Source: Opitutia bacterium (GTDB lineage: Bacteria; Verrucomicrobiota; Verrucomicrobiia; Opitutales; Opitutaceae). Taken from it: a DNA stretch of 64,000 nucleotides. The notes beneath the pieces are model-generated. The model ran no database searches. It was not told the origin of the DNA and was given only the letters and a program-made list of their open reading frames with translations. Both the position numbers and the translations under genes were made by a program. Every line of letters starts with the position of its first letter. Positions within the stretch are counted from its first letter, which is position 1. This document shows, one piece after another, positions 46,832 to 55,358 of the stretch. Location of the stretch: contig PLMW01000028.1 of the NCBI GenBank assembly GCA_003142615.1, forward strand, positions 118,350 to 182,349, read 5' to 3'.

Positions 46832-47938
46832 TCACAGCGGCACCTGCTCCACGATTTCCAGCCCGTAGCCGTCGAGGCCGACGACCTTGCGCGTGCTGTT
46901 GGAGAGCAGGCGGATCCGGCCGAGGCCGAGGGCGCGCAGGATCTGCGCGCCGGTGCCGTAGTCGCGAAGGCTCATCGGCAAGACCGCCTCGCCCGGCGCG
47001 GCGTTGAGACGGCGCAGCAGCACCTCGCCGGCGTTCGCCGGCTCCATGTAAAGCACCACACCCCGCCCGGCCCGGGCAATCGCCTCGAGCGAGGCGGCGA
47101 GCGCGCGGCTGCTGCCCATGCCCTTGGCGCGAAACACGTCGGTGAGCGGGTTTTCACTGTGCACCCGCACCAGCGTCGGCTCGGCGCCGGACTGCCCCAT
47201 GGTGAGCGCCAGGTGCTGGCGGTTGTCGAGCGTGCCGCGGAAAACGTGCAGCGTGAAGTCGCCGAACTCCGTCGGGAACGGCTTGGTGCAGACGAGTTCG
47301 ACCAGCTGGTCGCGTTTGACCCGGTATTCGATGAGCTGCGCGATGGAAATCATCCGCAGTCCGAACTTGCGTTTGAACTCCCCGAGTTCCGGCAGCCGCT
47401 GCACGGTGCCGTCGTCGTTGACCAGTTCGCAGAGCACGCCGGCCGGAAAAAACCCGGCGAGGTTGGCGAGGTCGACCGCCGCCTCGGTGTGTCCCGCGCG
47501 TTCCAGCACGCCGCCGGGCCGCGCGCGCAGCGGGAAGACATGCCCCGGCTGCACGAGCTGTTCGGGATGCGCCTGCGGGTCGGCGAGGATGCGGATGGTC
47601 TGCGTGCGGTCGTGGGCGCTGATGCCGGTAGTGACGCCCTCGGCGGCGTCGACGCTCACGGTGAAATCCGTCCGCCGCGATTCGCGGTTGTGACCCACCA
47701 TCGGGCCGAGCCCGAGGCGCTTGAGCTGGGGCTCCACCGTGGGCACGCAGATGATGCCGCTGCAATAACGGATCATCATGCCAACCGTCTGGGGCGTGAC
47801 CCTGGCCGCGGCCATGATGAGGTCGCCCTCGTTCTCCCGATCCTCGTCGTCCGTCACAATGACCAGCCGGCCGGCGGCGATGTCTTGGATGGCGGACTCG
47901 ACGGAATCGAACGGCAAGTTGGCGGTGTTGGCGGACAC
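46832..47938 (-). CDS. ribB: RibBX-type protein: dihydroxybutanone phosphate synthase fused to a degenerate GTP cyclohydrolase II domain
   Basis: The 368-residue protein begins, from GTG 47938, with the RibB start (NLPFDSVESAIQDIAAGRLV). DHBP synthase motifs VTDDEDRENEGDLIMAA, AEGVTTGISAHDRTQTIR and RAGHTEAAVDLANLAGFFPA are intact. The second half aligns with RibA but the zinc cysteines (C-x10-C-x-C) are replaced: VRVHSENPLTDVF and AKGMGSS, near residue 266. The EGRNIGL region is also lost. It therefore should make the four-carbon precursor but not hydrolyse GTP, as described for RibBX. No FMN riboswitch is seen before it. Confidence 0.87.
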   Translation of the reverse strand: MSANTANLPFDSVESAIQDIAAGRLVIVTDDEDRENEGDLIMAAARVTPQTVGMMIRYCSGIICVPTVEPQLKRLGLGPMVGHNRESRRTDFTVSVDAAEGVTTGISAHDRTQTIRILADPQAHPEQLVQPGHVFPLRARPGGVLERAGHTEAAVDLANLAGFFPAGVLCELVNDDGTVQRLPELGEFKRKFGLRMISIAQLIEYRVKRDQLVELVCTKPFPTEFGDFTLHVFRGTLDNRQHLALTMGQSGAEPTLVRVHSENPLTDVFRAKGMGSSRALAASLEAIARAGRGVVLYMEPANAGEVLLRRLNAAPGEAVLPMSLRDYGTGAQILRALGLGRIRLLSNSTRKVVGLDGYGLEIVEQVPL

Positions 47939-48035
47939 GGTGAACCCCCGACCAAATCGGGGTGCAAGGGCGCCCAAGGTCTCGCGAAGTTTGGCGGGTG
48001 TCAATCGCCCCCGGGAGGCCGTGGCACCGCCGGCG

Positions 48036-48545
48036 TTACTGTCGGAAATCTATGACGTAACTCTCGACCGCGTCATTGCGGTCCTCGACGAACAGGGAGA
48101 GGTAGAGTTTGAAAACGAGGGGGGGGCGGACAAAGGTGCCCGAAGTCAGCGCCGTGCCGTCGCCATTGGGATTCAACACGGTGCGCTCATCCCCCAGCCT
48201 GTACTTCACCGGCCAGCGGGCCGTCGCCCGGGCGACATCGACCTGCGCCGGCTTCTTTTTGGCGTCGTAGAACGACAGCTTGAAGTTGCCGTTTTCCACG
48301 AGAATGCCGAGGAAGCCGCCCTTGGCCCGCGAAATGATGATCCCGGGGATCTGCGGCTCCGGTTCCGGCGCCGCGGGCTTTTTAGCGTCGGGCGTCGCGG
48401 GCGTGCTTTTGTTTACGTCGGTTTTTTTCGTCGCAACCGATTTCGGCGGTGGAACGCCGGCGGCATCCTGGGCCGGCAGTGGCGCCGCGATTCCCAGCGA
48501 CGCGGCCAGCAGCAGCGTCTTTATCAAGCAGGCGTTGGACATCAT
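48036..48545 (-). CDS. Secreted protein of unknown function
   Basis: The 169-residue product has a signal peptide (LIKTLLLAASLGIAAPLPAQ), a Lys/Pro/Ala-rich spacer (KKTDVNKSTPATPDAKKPAA), and a C-terminal beta domain (GGFLGILVENGNFKLSFYDA; RPPLVFKLYLSLFVEDRNDA). It probably sits in the periplasm. It is about 100 bases upstream of the ribB-type start and could be co-transcribed. No family is recognised. Confidence 0.65.
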   Translation of the reverse strand: MMSNACLIKTLLLAASLGIAAPLPAQDAAGVPPPKSVATKKTDVNKSTPATPDAKKPAAPEPEPQIPGIIISRAKGGFLGILVENGNFKLSFYDAKKKPAQVDVARATARWPVKYRLGDERTVLNPNGDGTALTSGTFVRPPLVFKLYLSLFVEDRNDAVESYVIDFRQ

Positions 48546-48665
48546 GGGGGGAAAGATGGCTGGCTAAACCTAATGCATGCAGCCCCGTCCGCAAGCCGCA
48601 TCACCCCTCACCTCGAGGTTTACGCGGATTTTGCATCGTCGGAAAAACCGGCAAGGCACATTCGT

Positions 48666-50048
48666 TCAGGGCTTTTGCCGCCCCTGACGCTGCCGTTCAG
48701 CTTTAAGTTTCTTCCAGCGCGCCAGGCGCTCGGCGATGGCGGCTTCGGCGCCGGTCGTCTTGGGAGTGTAGAGCGTGAGCGGCTTGGTCAAGTACTCCTG
48801 GCCGGAGATGGCCTCGGGAAACTCGTGACTGTAGAGATAGTCCTTGCCGTGACCCATGCGCTTCGAGGCCTGGCCGCCGGTGTCGCGCAGATGGATCGGC
48901 ACCGCCTGGACGGGCTGTTCGGCGAGGGCCGCCTTCGCCGCGGCGAGCGCCTGGCTGGCCGAGTTGCTTTTGGCGGCCGTGGCAATGTAGAGCGTGGCAT
49001 GGGCAAGCGTGAGTTCCGCCTCGGGCAGGCCGATGAAATCCACGGCATGGTGCGCGGCCACGGCGAGCGGCAGCGCCTGCGGATCGGCCAGGCCGATGTC
49101 CTCCGACGCCAGGATGACCAGGCGGCGCGCGATGAAGCGCGGGTCCTCGTCGCCGGCGAGCATCTTGGCGAGCCAGTACAGCGCGGCGTCAGGATCGCCG
49201 CCGCGGCAGCTCTTGATGAAGGCGGAGATCGTGTCGTAGTGCTCGTCCTCGTTGGCATCGTAGCGGATGCGGCGCTCACGGGCAAAGATCTCCAGCTCGG
49301 CGGCGGTGACCGCGGTCTTCCCGGGCAGGCTGAGCACAATGACCTCAAGCGCGTTGAGCGCCCGGCGCAGGTCGCCGTCGCAAAGATTCGCCAGGTCGAG
49401 CAGCACCTTGTCGGCGGCGGTGCAGCCGCGCCCGCCGAGGCCGCGTTCCGGATCGGCCAGCGCGCGCTTGAGCACGGCGACGACGTGGGCGGAGGTCAGC
49501 GGGTCGAGCCGGAACAGATGGCTGCGGCTGAGGAGCGTCGGATTGACGTAGAAGCCGGGATTGTGCGTGGTGGCGCCGATCAGGCGCACGCTGCCCTCTT
49601 CCACATCGGGCAGCAGCAGATCCTGCTGCGACTTGTTGAAGCGGTGCAGTTCGTCGATGAAGAGAATCGTGGCGGCCTCGGGCCGGCGGCGCGCCGCGGC
49701 CAGAACGTCGCGCAGCTCGGCAACGTTGGACATGACGGCGTTGATCCGCACAAAGCGGCTCCCCGTGTCGCGGGCGATGGCCTCGGCCAGCGAGGTTTTG
49801 CCGCTGCCGGGGGGGCCGTAGAAAATCAGGCTGCCGAAGCGGTTGCTGGCCACGAGGCGCGGCAGCAGCCCGCCGGGTCGCAGGATGTGCTCCTGGCCGA
49901 CCATCTCGGACAGCGTGCGGGGGCGCATGCGGGCCGCGAGCGGCTGGGTCGCGGGCCGTCGTCCGGTGGCGGCAGGGGCGGAACGTTCGCGGGCCGGCGG
50001 CGCCGGCTCTTCCCCCGCAAACAGATCGCTTTGCTCGCCGTCGCTCAT
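48666..50048 (-). CDS. rarA: Replication-associated recombination protein A (RarA/MgsA)
   Basis: The 460-residue AAA+ protein starts with PLAARMRPRTLSEMVGQEHI. Walker A is FYGPPGSGKTSLAEAIA, Walker B ATILFIDELHRFNKSQQDLL, and sensor 1 VRLIGATTHNPGFYVNPTLL. The C-terminal region (YDTISAFIKSCRGGDPDAAL, GDEDPRFIARRLVILASEDI) is the tetramerisation part. RarA works at stalled forks and resembles clamp-loader subunits. It is divergent from thiD. Confidence 0.96.
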   Translation of the reverse strand: MSDGEQSDLFAGEEPAPPARERSAPAATGRRPATQPLAARMRPRTLSEMVGQEHILRPGGLLPRLVASNRFGSLIFYGPPGSGKTSLAEAIARDTGSRFVRINAVMSNVAELRDVLAAARRRPEAATILFIDELHRFNKSQQDLLLPDVEEGSVRLIGATTHNPGFYVNPTLLSRSHLFRLDPLTSAHVVAVLKRALADPERGLGGRGCTAADKVLLDLANLCDGDLRRALNALEVIVLSLPGKTAVTAAELEIFARERRIRYDANEDEHYDTISAFIKSCRGGDPDAALYWLAKMLAGDEDPRFIARRLVILASEDIGLADPQALPLAVAAHHAVDFIGLPEAELTLAHATLYIATAAKSNSASQALAAAKAALAEQPVQAVPIHLRDTGGQASKRMGHGKDYLYSHEFPEAISGQEYLTKPLTLYTPKTTGAEAAIAERLARWKKLKAERQRQGRQKP

Positions 50049-50139
50049 GACCCTCCCTGCATGGCAGGAATTCCGGCCGTTGGAAAGGCTTCTTGAAAAT
50101 GTGTTCGATTACGCGAAATTAATGACTAGGAAAATCAGC

Positions 50140-50934
50140 ATGCCCACCACCACCGAGCCTCCCGTCGCCCTCACCATTGCCGGTTCCGACAGCGGCGCGG
50201 GCGCGGGCATCCAAGCCGACCTGCTGACATTCGCGGCGCACGGGGTCTTCGGCACGACCGCCATCACCTGCCTGACGGCGCAGAATCCGGACGGGGTCAC
50301 TGCCATCAAGGCACTGCCGGCGTCGTTCGTGGCGGAGCAGGTCCGGCAGGTTCATCGCTACTTCAAGGTGCGCGCACTGAAAACCGGCATGCTCTACTCC
50401 GCCGGGATCATCGGCGCGGTGGCCGATTTCCTCCAAGCCCAGCGCGAAATCCCGGCGGTCATCGATCCGGTGATGGTGGCGACAAGCGGCGCCGTGCTGC
50501 TCAAACCCCAGGCGCTGGCCGCGTTGCTGAAAAAACTCCTGCCCCTCGCGGCGCTGGTCACGCCCAACCTCGATGAGGTCGGGGTGCTGCTTGGCGAGAA
50601 GCCGTCGACGCCGGCCGCGATGGCCCGGGCCGGCCGGCAGCTCGCCCAAACCTACGGCGTGCCCTTTTTCGTCAAGGGCGGACATTTGCCGGGCGAGGAT
50701 CTGACCGACGTGCTGGCGAGGCCGGGCGGCCAGGTCAGGGCGTACACGGCGCAACGCGTGACCGGCGTCGACACGCACGGCAGCGGCTGCACCCTCTCGG
50801 CGGCGATCGCGGCCAATCTGGCAAAGGGACTGGGCTTGGACGACGCCGTGGAGGCCGCCTGCGTTTACCTGCGGCGCGGACTGGAACGAAGCCTCGTTCT
50901 CAGCGGCCGGCGGTTCATCAACCACTGGCCGTAA
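50140..50934 (+). CDS. thiD: Hydroxymethylpyrimidine kinase / phosphomethylpyrimidine kinase
   Basis: The 264-residue protein has [20 protein letters not shown] at its start, then [10 protein letters not shown] and [12 protein letters not shown], with the anion hole and catalytic Asp in [20 protein letters not shown]. It phosphorylates HMP and HMP-P in thiamine synthesis. ATG 50140 (MPTTTEPP) fits; ATG 50122 would add six residues. It ends 4 bases before comEC starts. No other thiamine gene or TPP riboswitch is nearby. Confidence 0.94.
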   Translation: MPTTTEPPVALTIAGSDSGAGAGIQADLLTFAAHGVFGTTAITCLTAQNPDGVTAIKALPASFVAEQVRQVHRYFKVRALKTGMLYSAGIIGAVADFLQAQREIPAVIDPVMVATSGAVLLKPQALAALLKKLLPLAALVTPNLDEVGVLLGEKPSTPAAMARAGRQLAQTYGVPFFVKGGHLPGEDLTDVLARPGGQVRAYTAQRVTGVDTHGSGCTLSAAIAANLAKGLGLDDAVEAACVYLRRGLERSLVLSGRRFINHWP

Positions 50935-50938
50935 AATC

Positions 50939-52588
50939 ATGAGCCCCGGCCGCCACGGCCAGCGCGCACCCCTGCTGTGGCTGTTGCTGCCCTTCATGGC
51001 GGGTCTGGCTGCGGGGAGGGTTTGGAATGCGTCCCCGGTCTTCCTGCTGGCGCTGGCCGTCCCGATGGCGGCCGCGGCGATTCCCCTGTCCGCAAGCAGG
51101 AAACCGGCCGCCCGCCGCGCCTGGCCCGTTTTTCTCGCCCTGACGGCCGGCCTCGCGGGCATGGCTTATTTCCAACTGCGGCTCAACCGTCTGTCCGCCT
51201 GGGAAACGCTCCCCGCACGCGAGGCGCGGGTGAGGTTGCAGGTGGAACGCACGTTTCCGCCGCCGACCGGAGGGAGGCGAACCAGCGGCTTCGCGATGGT
51301 GACGGGAGCCGACCCCCATCTGCGTGATCTCACCGGCCAGCGGCTGTATTTTTCGCTCAATCTGCCCCCCGGCGCCCCGCCGCCATTGCGTTCAAGCGAA
51401 ATCATGGCGGTGGGTCTGCTCGAGCCGCTGCCCCGGCACCGGCGCAACAAAGGGTTCGACGACTACATCGCCGGCGCCGGCATGACCTTCAAGTTCACCC
51501 GCGGCCGGTGGCTGGGCGAAGTGACGCCGCCTTCGCGCTACCAGCGATTCTGCCGGGCGGCGGAGCAGCGGTTTTATGCGATCCTAGGCGCCGGACTCGC
51601 CGACCAGCCGGCCCTCGCCGCCATCCTTCGGGCCATGATGCTGGGCCAGAAGCAGGAGATGAGCGAGGAGCAGCAGGAACTCTTCATGCACAGCGGCACG
51701 ATGCATCTTTTCGCCATCAGCGGCCTGAACATCACCGCGATCGCCCTCAGCGTGCAGATTCTGCTTTCCCTCCTGCGCGTGCCGCGTCTCGCGGCCGCCG
51801 CCGCCGGCCTCTCGGCGCTCTGGCTGTATGTCGCCATCACCGGCACCAGCCCCTCGGCGGTGCGCGCCTTCCTGATGTGCGCGCTGTTCATCGCCTCGTT
51901 CTCGCTCCGCCAGCCCGGCAATGCGCTCGCGGCGCTGGTAACGTCCGCGCTGCTCATCCTGTTGATCGAGCCGATGCAGCTTTTCAGCGCCAGCTTTCAG
52001 ATGTCGTACGGCATCGTCGCGGTGCTGCTGCTGCTGGGCCTGCCGCTGGCGGAGGCGTTGCAGGCCCGCTGGCCGTTGTTCGCCTCCCTGCCGGAGGCGA
52101 CGTGGGGCTGGCACCGGCGGCTTGTTGATTGGGCATGGCGCGGGTTGCTCGGCATGCTCGGGATCGGCCTGGCCTCATCGCTGGTCAGCACGGTGTCGAG
52201 CCTGCAATTCTTCCAGCTCTTCACTCCCGGGGCGCTGGCCGTCAACCTCGTGCTGATCCCCATTTCCACCTTCGTCATCGGGGCCGGATTTTTGTCGCTC
52301 CTGTGTGGACTGGCTGGCTTCACCGCCGGCAGCGTGCTTTACAACCATGCGGGAGCGCTGCTGCTGTGGTTGATGGATTTTCTGCTGCGCACGGCCATGG
52401 CGGTGCCCGGCGTTTATCATACGGCGCAGTTCCGCACGGCCTGGCTGGGACCGGCGGGGCATGCGGCGCTGATCGCCCTGTGTCTGGCGGGTTACGCCTG
52501 GCACTGGCGCCGGGAACGCGGCGGTTTCTGGCCCCCCTTTGTCCTGGTGGGGCTGCTGGTGATCTTCGGAGTGAAGTTCGGGGGATGA
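50939..52588 (+). CDS. comEC: ComEC/Rec2-family competence membrane protein without hydrolase domain
   Basis: The 549-residue protein has N-terminal membrane helices, a DUF4131-like OB region, and the competence domain with MLGQKQEMSEEQQELFMHSG and THLFAISGLNI-type core (read here as MHLFAISGLNITAIALSVQI), then several membrane helices. It stops after a final helix (PPFVLVGLLVIFGVKFGG) without the usual C-terminal metallo-beta-lactamase domain. ComEC imports single-stranded DNA during transformation. It may work with a separate nuclease. Confidence 0.88.
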   Translation: MSPGRHGQRAPLLWLLLPFMAGLAAGRVWNASPVFLLALAVPMAAAAIPLSASRKPAARRAWPVFLALTAGLAGMAYFQLRLNRLSAWETLPAREARVRLQVERTFPPPTGGRRTSGFAMVTGADPHLRDLTGQRLYFSLNLPPGAPPPLRSSEIMAVGLLEPLPRHRRNKGFDDYIAGAGMTFKFTRGRWLGEVTPPSRYQRFCRAAEQRFYAILGAGLADQPALAAILRAMMLGQKQEMSEEQQELFMHSGTMHLFAISGLNITAIALSVQILLSLLRVPRLAAAAAGLSALWLYVAITGTSPSAVRAFLMCALFIASFSLRQPGNALAALVTSALLILLIEPMQLFSASFQMSYGIVAVLLLLGLPLAEALQARWPLFASLPEATWGWHRRLVDWAWRGLLGMLGIGLASSLVSTVSSLQFFQLFTPGALAVNLVLIPISTFVIGAGFLSLLCGLAGFTAGSVLYNHAGALLLWLMDFLLRTAMAVPGVYHTAQFRTAWLGPAGHAALIALCLAGYAWHWRRERGGFWPPFVLVGLLVIFGVKFGG

Positions 52589-52680
52589 CGCGCCCCCGGT
52601 GCAGATCGAATGTCTGAAAAGGTTCCGGCATTGCTTCGGCCGCGGGTTCCGTGTGTTCTGAGGGTTTCCGACTTTCTCCC

Positions 52681-52980
<300 letters not shown>

Positions 52981-53021
52981 GCGGCCGGCCAGGCCTCGCG
53001 CCCCACGGTCCTGCCCGCAGT

Positions 53022-53795
53022 TCAAACCACGAACTCAAACTCCGCCACGAGCACGTGATGATCCGAGGCCAGCGTGGGCTTCACCGCATGGTGCACCGGC
53101 CGCAGATGACGGTTGTAGAACAGGTGGTCGAGCACGTAGGGCCGGCGGCGCCAGGTGACCTCGCTGGTCTGCACGGTCTGATACCCGGCCGAGGTGAACT
53201 GCTGCACCAGCGAACCGTGCTTGCTGACGTTGAAATCGCCTCCGAACAGCGTGGGGCCCGTCGCCTCGCGCAACTGGTCGACGACGAACTGCCGCTGGCT
53301 GTTGTGCTCCTCGCTGGTGGCGTTGAGCATGAAGAAGGCAAGCAGGTGGGTGTTGAAGAGCTGCAGCGCCCGGCCGGCAATCCGGGTCTTCGCCCCGATG
53401 AGCAGGCGGTCGGTGGGAGTCCGCCTCGCGCCTTGGAAATCAAATTCAACTGCCGGCGAAGGCAGGTCGCGGCGCACGGTGTCGCTCAGCGGGGTTTTCG
53501 CGAGGATGGCCAGTCCGATGCCAAAGGGCAGTTCACGCGGGTCCGCCTTGGGATAAGAGAAAAAACTGTGATACCCGGCGAGCGCGGCGCGGAGACGCAT
53601 AAAGTTGGGCGGCGGCTCGGGTTGCACGCCGCCGGGCCGGCCCTGCTCGACTTCCTGCAGGAACACGATGTCCGCATCGTGGCTGCGGATTTCGGCGATG
53701 GTCAGGTCAAGGTTGATCGGGGCGACATCCGGATTGGCATCATTCCAGTTCTGCCCGAACTGCATATTAAACTGCAGGACCTTGAACGCACACAT
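53022..53795 (-). CDS. Endonuclease/exonuclease/phosphatase-family protein
   Basis: The 257-residue product (ATG 53795; ATG 53807 adds four residues) has the EEP fold signals: FKVLQFNMQFG at the start, DIVFLQEVEQG with the metal Glu, TLFGGDFNVSKHG, and TLASDHHVLVAEFEF at the end with the SDH triad. Members cleave phosphodiesters in DNA, RNA or lipids. No signal peptide is seen, so it is probably cytoplasmic. The substrate is open. Confidence 0.88.
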   Translation of the reverse strand: MCAFKVLQFNMQFGQNWNDANPDVAPINLDLTIAEIRSHDADIVFLQEVEQGRPGGVQPEPPPNFMRLRAALAGYHSFFSYPKADPRELPFGIGLAILAKTPLSDTVRRDLPSPAVEFDFQGARRTPTDRLLIGAKTRIAGRALQLFNTHLLAFFMLNATSEEHNSQRQFVVDQLREATGPTLFGGDFNVSKHGSLVQQFTSAGYQTVQTSEVTWRRRPYVLDHLFYNRHLRPVHHAVKPTLASDHHVLVAEFEFVV

Positions 53796-53983
53796 GGGGC
53801 GAAGCATTAATGCCAGAAGGAGGACTCGATGGAGGGTGGCGGCCCTGGCTGGTAGGGAGATGCCCGGAGCGGCGCAATTATCCGGGTGCGTCAGGCAAGG
53901 TCATGATTTACAGCTGATTGGCATGTTTTCGGCCGTCCACCCATTCGCAAGTCAATTTTCGACGAAGATCCCGCTTCGACTGT

Positions 53984-55330
53984 TCATTCCGGCTCGGCGG
54001 TGCCCTCCACCACCCACTCCTTTGCCTCGGGAACCTGTTTGAAGAATTCATTGAGGGCGGCACTCAGGTGTTCGGCGTAGCGAAAATGCGCGCCCATGCC
54101 GGTGCGAAGCTCGGCCTCGTAGATGAATTTGTCGGCGTGGGTGCCATGCTCGAACGGCGTCTGCGCCCCGAGCAAAAGCGAATAAACGTAGGCGGGCGAA
54201 CCGCGCCGGAGCAGTTCGCGCGTCAGGGCGAGTTGGTCGCCGAGCAGCGTGGCGTGCGGTGCGGGCGGCACCTCGGGCGGCAGGTAGAAGCCGGCCTGGA
54301 TGAGCGGCGTGTAGCGATAGCCGGTGCGGTGGCGGTTGAGGTCGCGCAGTTCGGCAATGGCCAGGTTGTTCCAGGCGAACGTCACCCGCATGCGGCGGAT
54401 GGCCGGGCCGCACTGCCCATAGCGGTTGGCACGGTGACGCAGGGCCTCGCCAACCGGCTGGGACTCCGGCAGCCACGGCGGCGTGGCGCCGTCGGCCTTC
54501 ACCCACACGGCGTCGGCAAGGGGTTCGGCGGAGAGACGCTCGAGTCCGAGCCGGAGCGAAGCGGCCAGTTCCTGCCGCGCCTGCTCCTGGTGCGATGATT
54601 CCGCAAAGCTGTGGCGCATCAGACGCGGGGAGAGCTTGAGCAGCTCCTCGCGGATGGCTTGGGCGGCGGCGTGGGCCTCGGGCTGCGGGAGCGAATCAAG
54701 GTGTGTCACCGTCTGCGCCCACATACGCGAGGTTTGCACCAGCGCGAGGTTGGTGCGGGTGGCCAGTGGCACGAAGTAGCGGACGCGGTCGAGGGCGTAG
54801 TTCTTGCGGATGCGCGCCACGACGGCGGGCCGGGCGTCCTTCGGCAGGCGCACGCGGCCCGGCTCGGCTCGGCTGAGTTCATCGAGCCGCGCATACTCGG
54901 CGTGGTAGGCCGCGAAGGCGCGGACCATGAGCTCCCGCCAGCGCGGCGCGAGATCCCCGGGCATCCCGAGTTCCCCGGCCGACGGCAGGTTCGACGCATC
55001 CATCGCAATGTAGCGCGTGCTCGATTCCTGGCCGTCAGCCATCGGCGAGATCTCAAACAATTTATAGGCAAGCCACATTGAGACGTTGTCGACGGCGACC
55101 GCCAGGCCGCCGGTGAGACCGCCGATGGAGGCGTGGCCATAATCGACAAACTTCAAAATACGGTCGATGGACTCGTCGGGATGGGCGACGTCGACCTTCT
55201 CCAAAATCTTTGCGAGGCCCTCGTTGCTGCGGGAATAGCGCGCCAGAACGGAGGCGAGGAGTTCCGGCGTGACCTGGGGCAGATCGGCGGCAGTCGGGGG
55301 CGGGACAAGGGCGAGTCCGGTGACTTTCAT
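53984..55330 (-). CDS. thyX: Double-length FAD-dependent thymidylate synthase (ThyX) homologue
   Basis: The 448-residue protein from ATG 55330 has two ThyX-like halves. The first carries ILKFVDYGHASIGGL and QESSTRYIAMDAS (near residue 100), the NExSxRY side of the ThyX motif. The second carries IAELRDLNRHRTGYRYTPLI (near residue 330), the RHR side, and RVTFAWNNLAIAE. Neither half has the full motif. ThyX makes dTMP from dUMP using flavin. Its start lies 28 bases after nuoN on the same strand. Confidence 0.8.
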   Translation of the reverse strand: MKVTGLALVPPPTAADLPQVTPELLASVLARYSRSNEGLAKILEKVDVAHPDESIDRILKFVDYGHASIGGLTGGLAVAVDNVSMWLAYKLFEISPMADGQESSTRYIAMDASNLPSAGELGMPGDLAPRWRELMVRAFAAYHAEYARLDELSRAEPGRVRLPKDARPAVVARIRKNYALDRVRYFVPLATRTNLALVQTSRMWAQTVTHLDSLPQPEAHAAAQAIREELLKLSPRLMRHSFAESSHQEQARQELAASLRLGLERLSAEPLADAVWVKADGATPPWLPESQPVGEALRHRANRYGQCGPAIRRMRVTFAWNNLAIAELRDLNRHRTGYRYTPLIQAGFYLPPEVPPAPHATLLGDQLALTRELLRRGSPAYVYSLLLGAQTPFEHGTHADKFIYEAELRTGMGAHFRYAEHLSAALNEFFKQVPEAKEWVVEGTAEPE

Positions 55331-55358
55331 GCGGCGGGGCTGAACACAGTCGGCGCGC

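Noticed and set aside
47939..48035. FMN riboswitch before the ribB-type gene
   Set aside because: The gap is under 100 bases and contains none of the conserved RFN helices.
47778..50096. Plus-strand frame of 772 codons opposite ribB, the secreted protein and rarA
   Set aside because: It runs across three well-supported minus-strand genes and shows no domain; it is a shadow of their codon bias.
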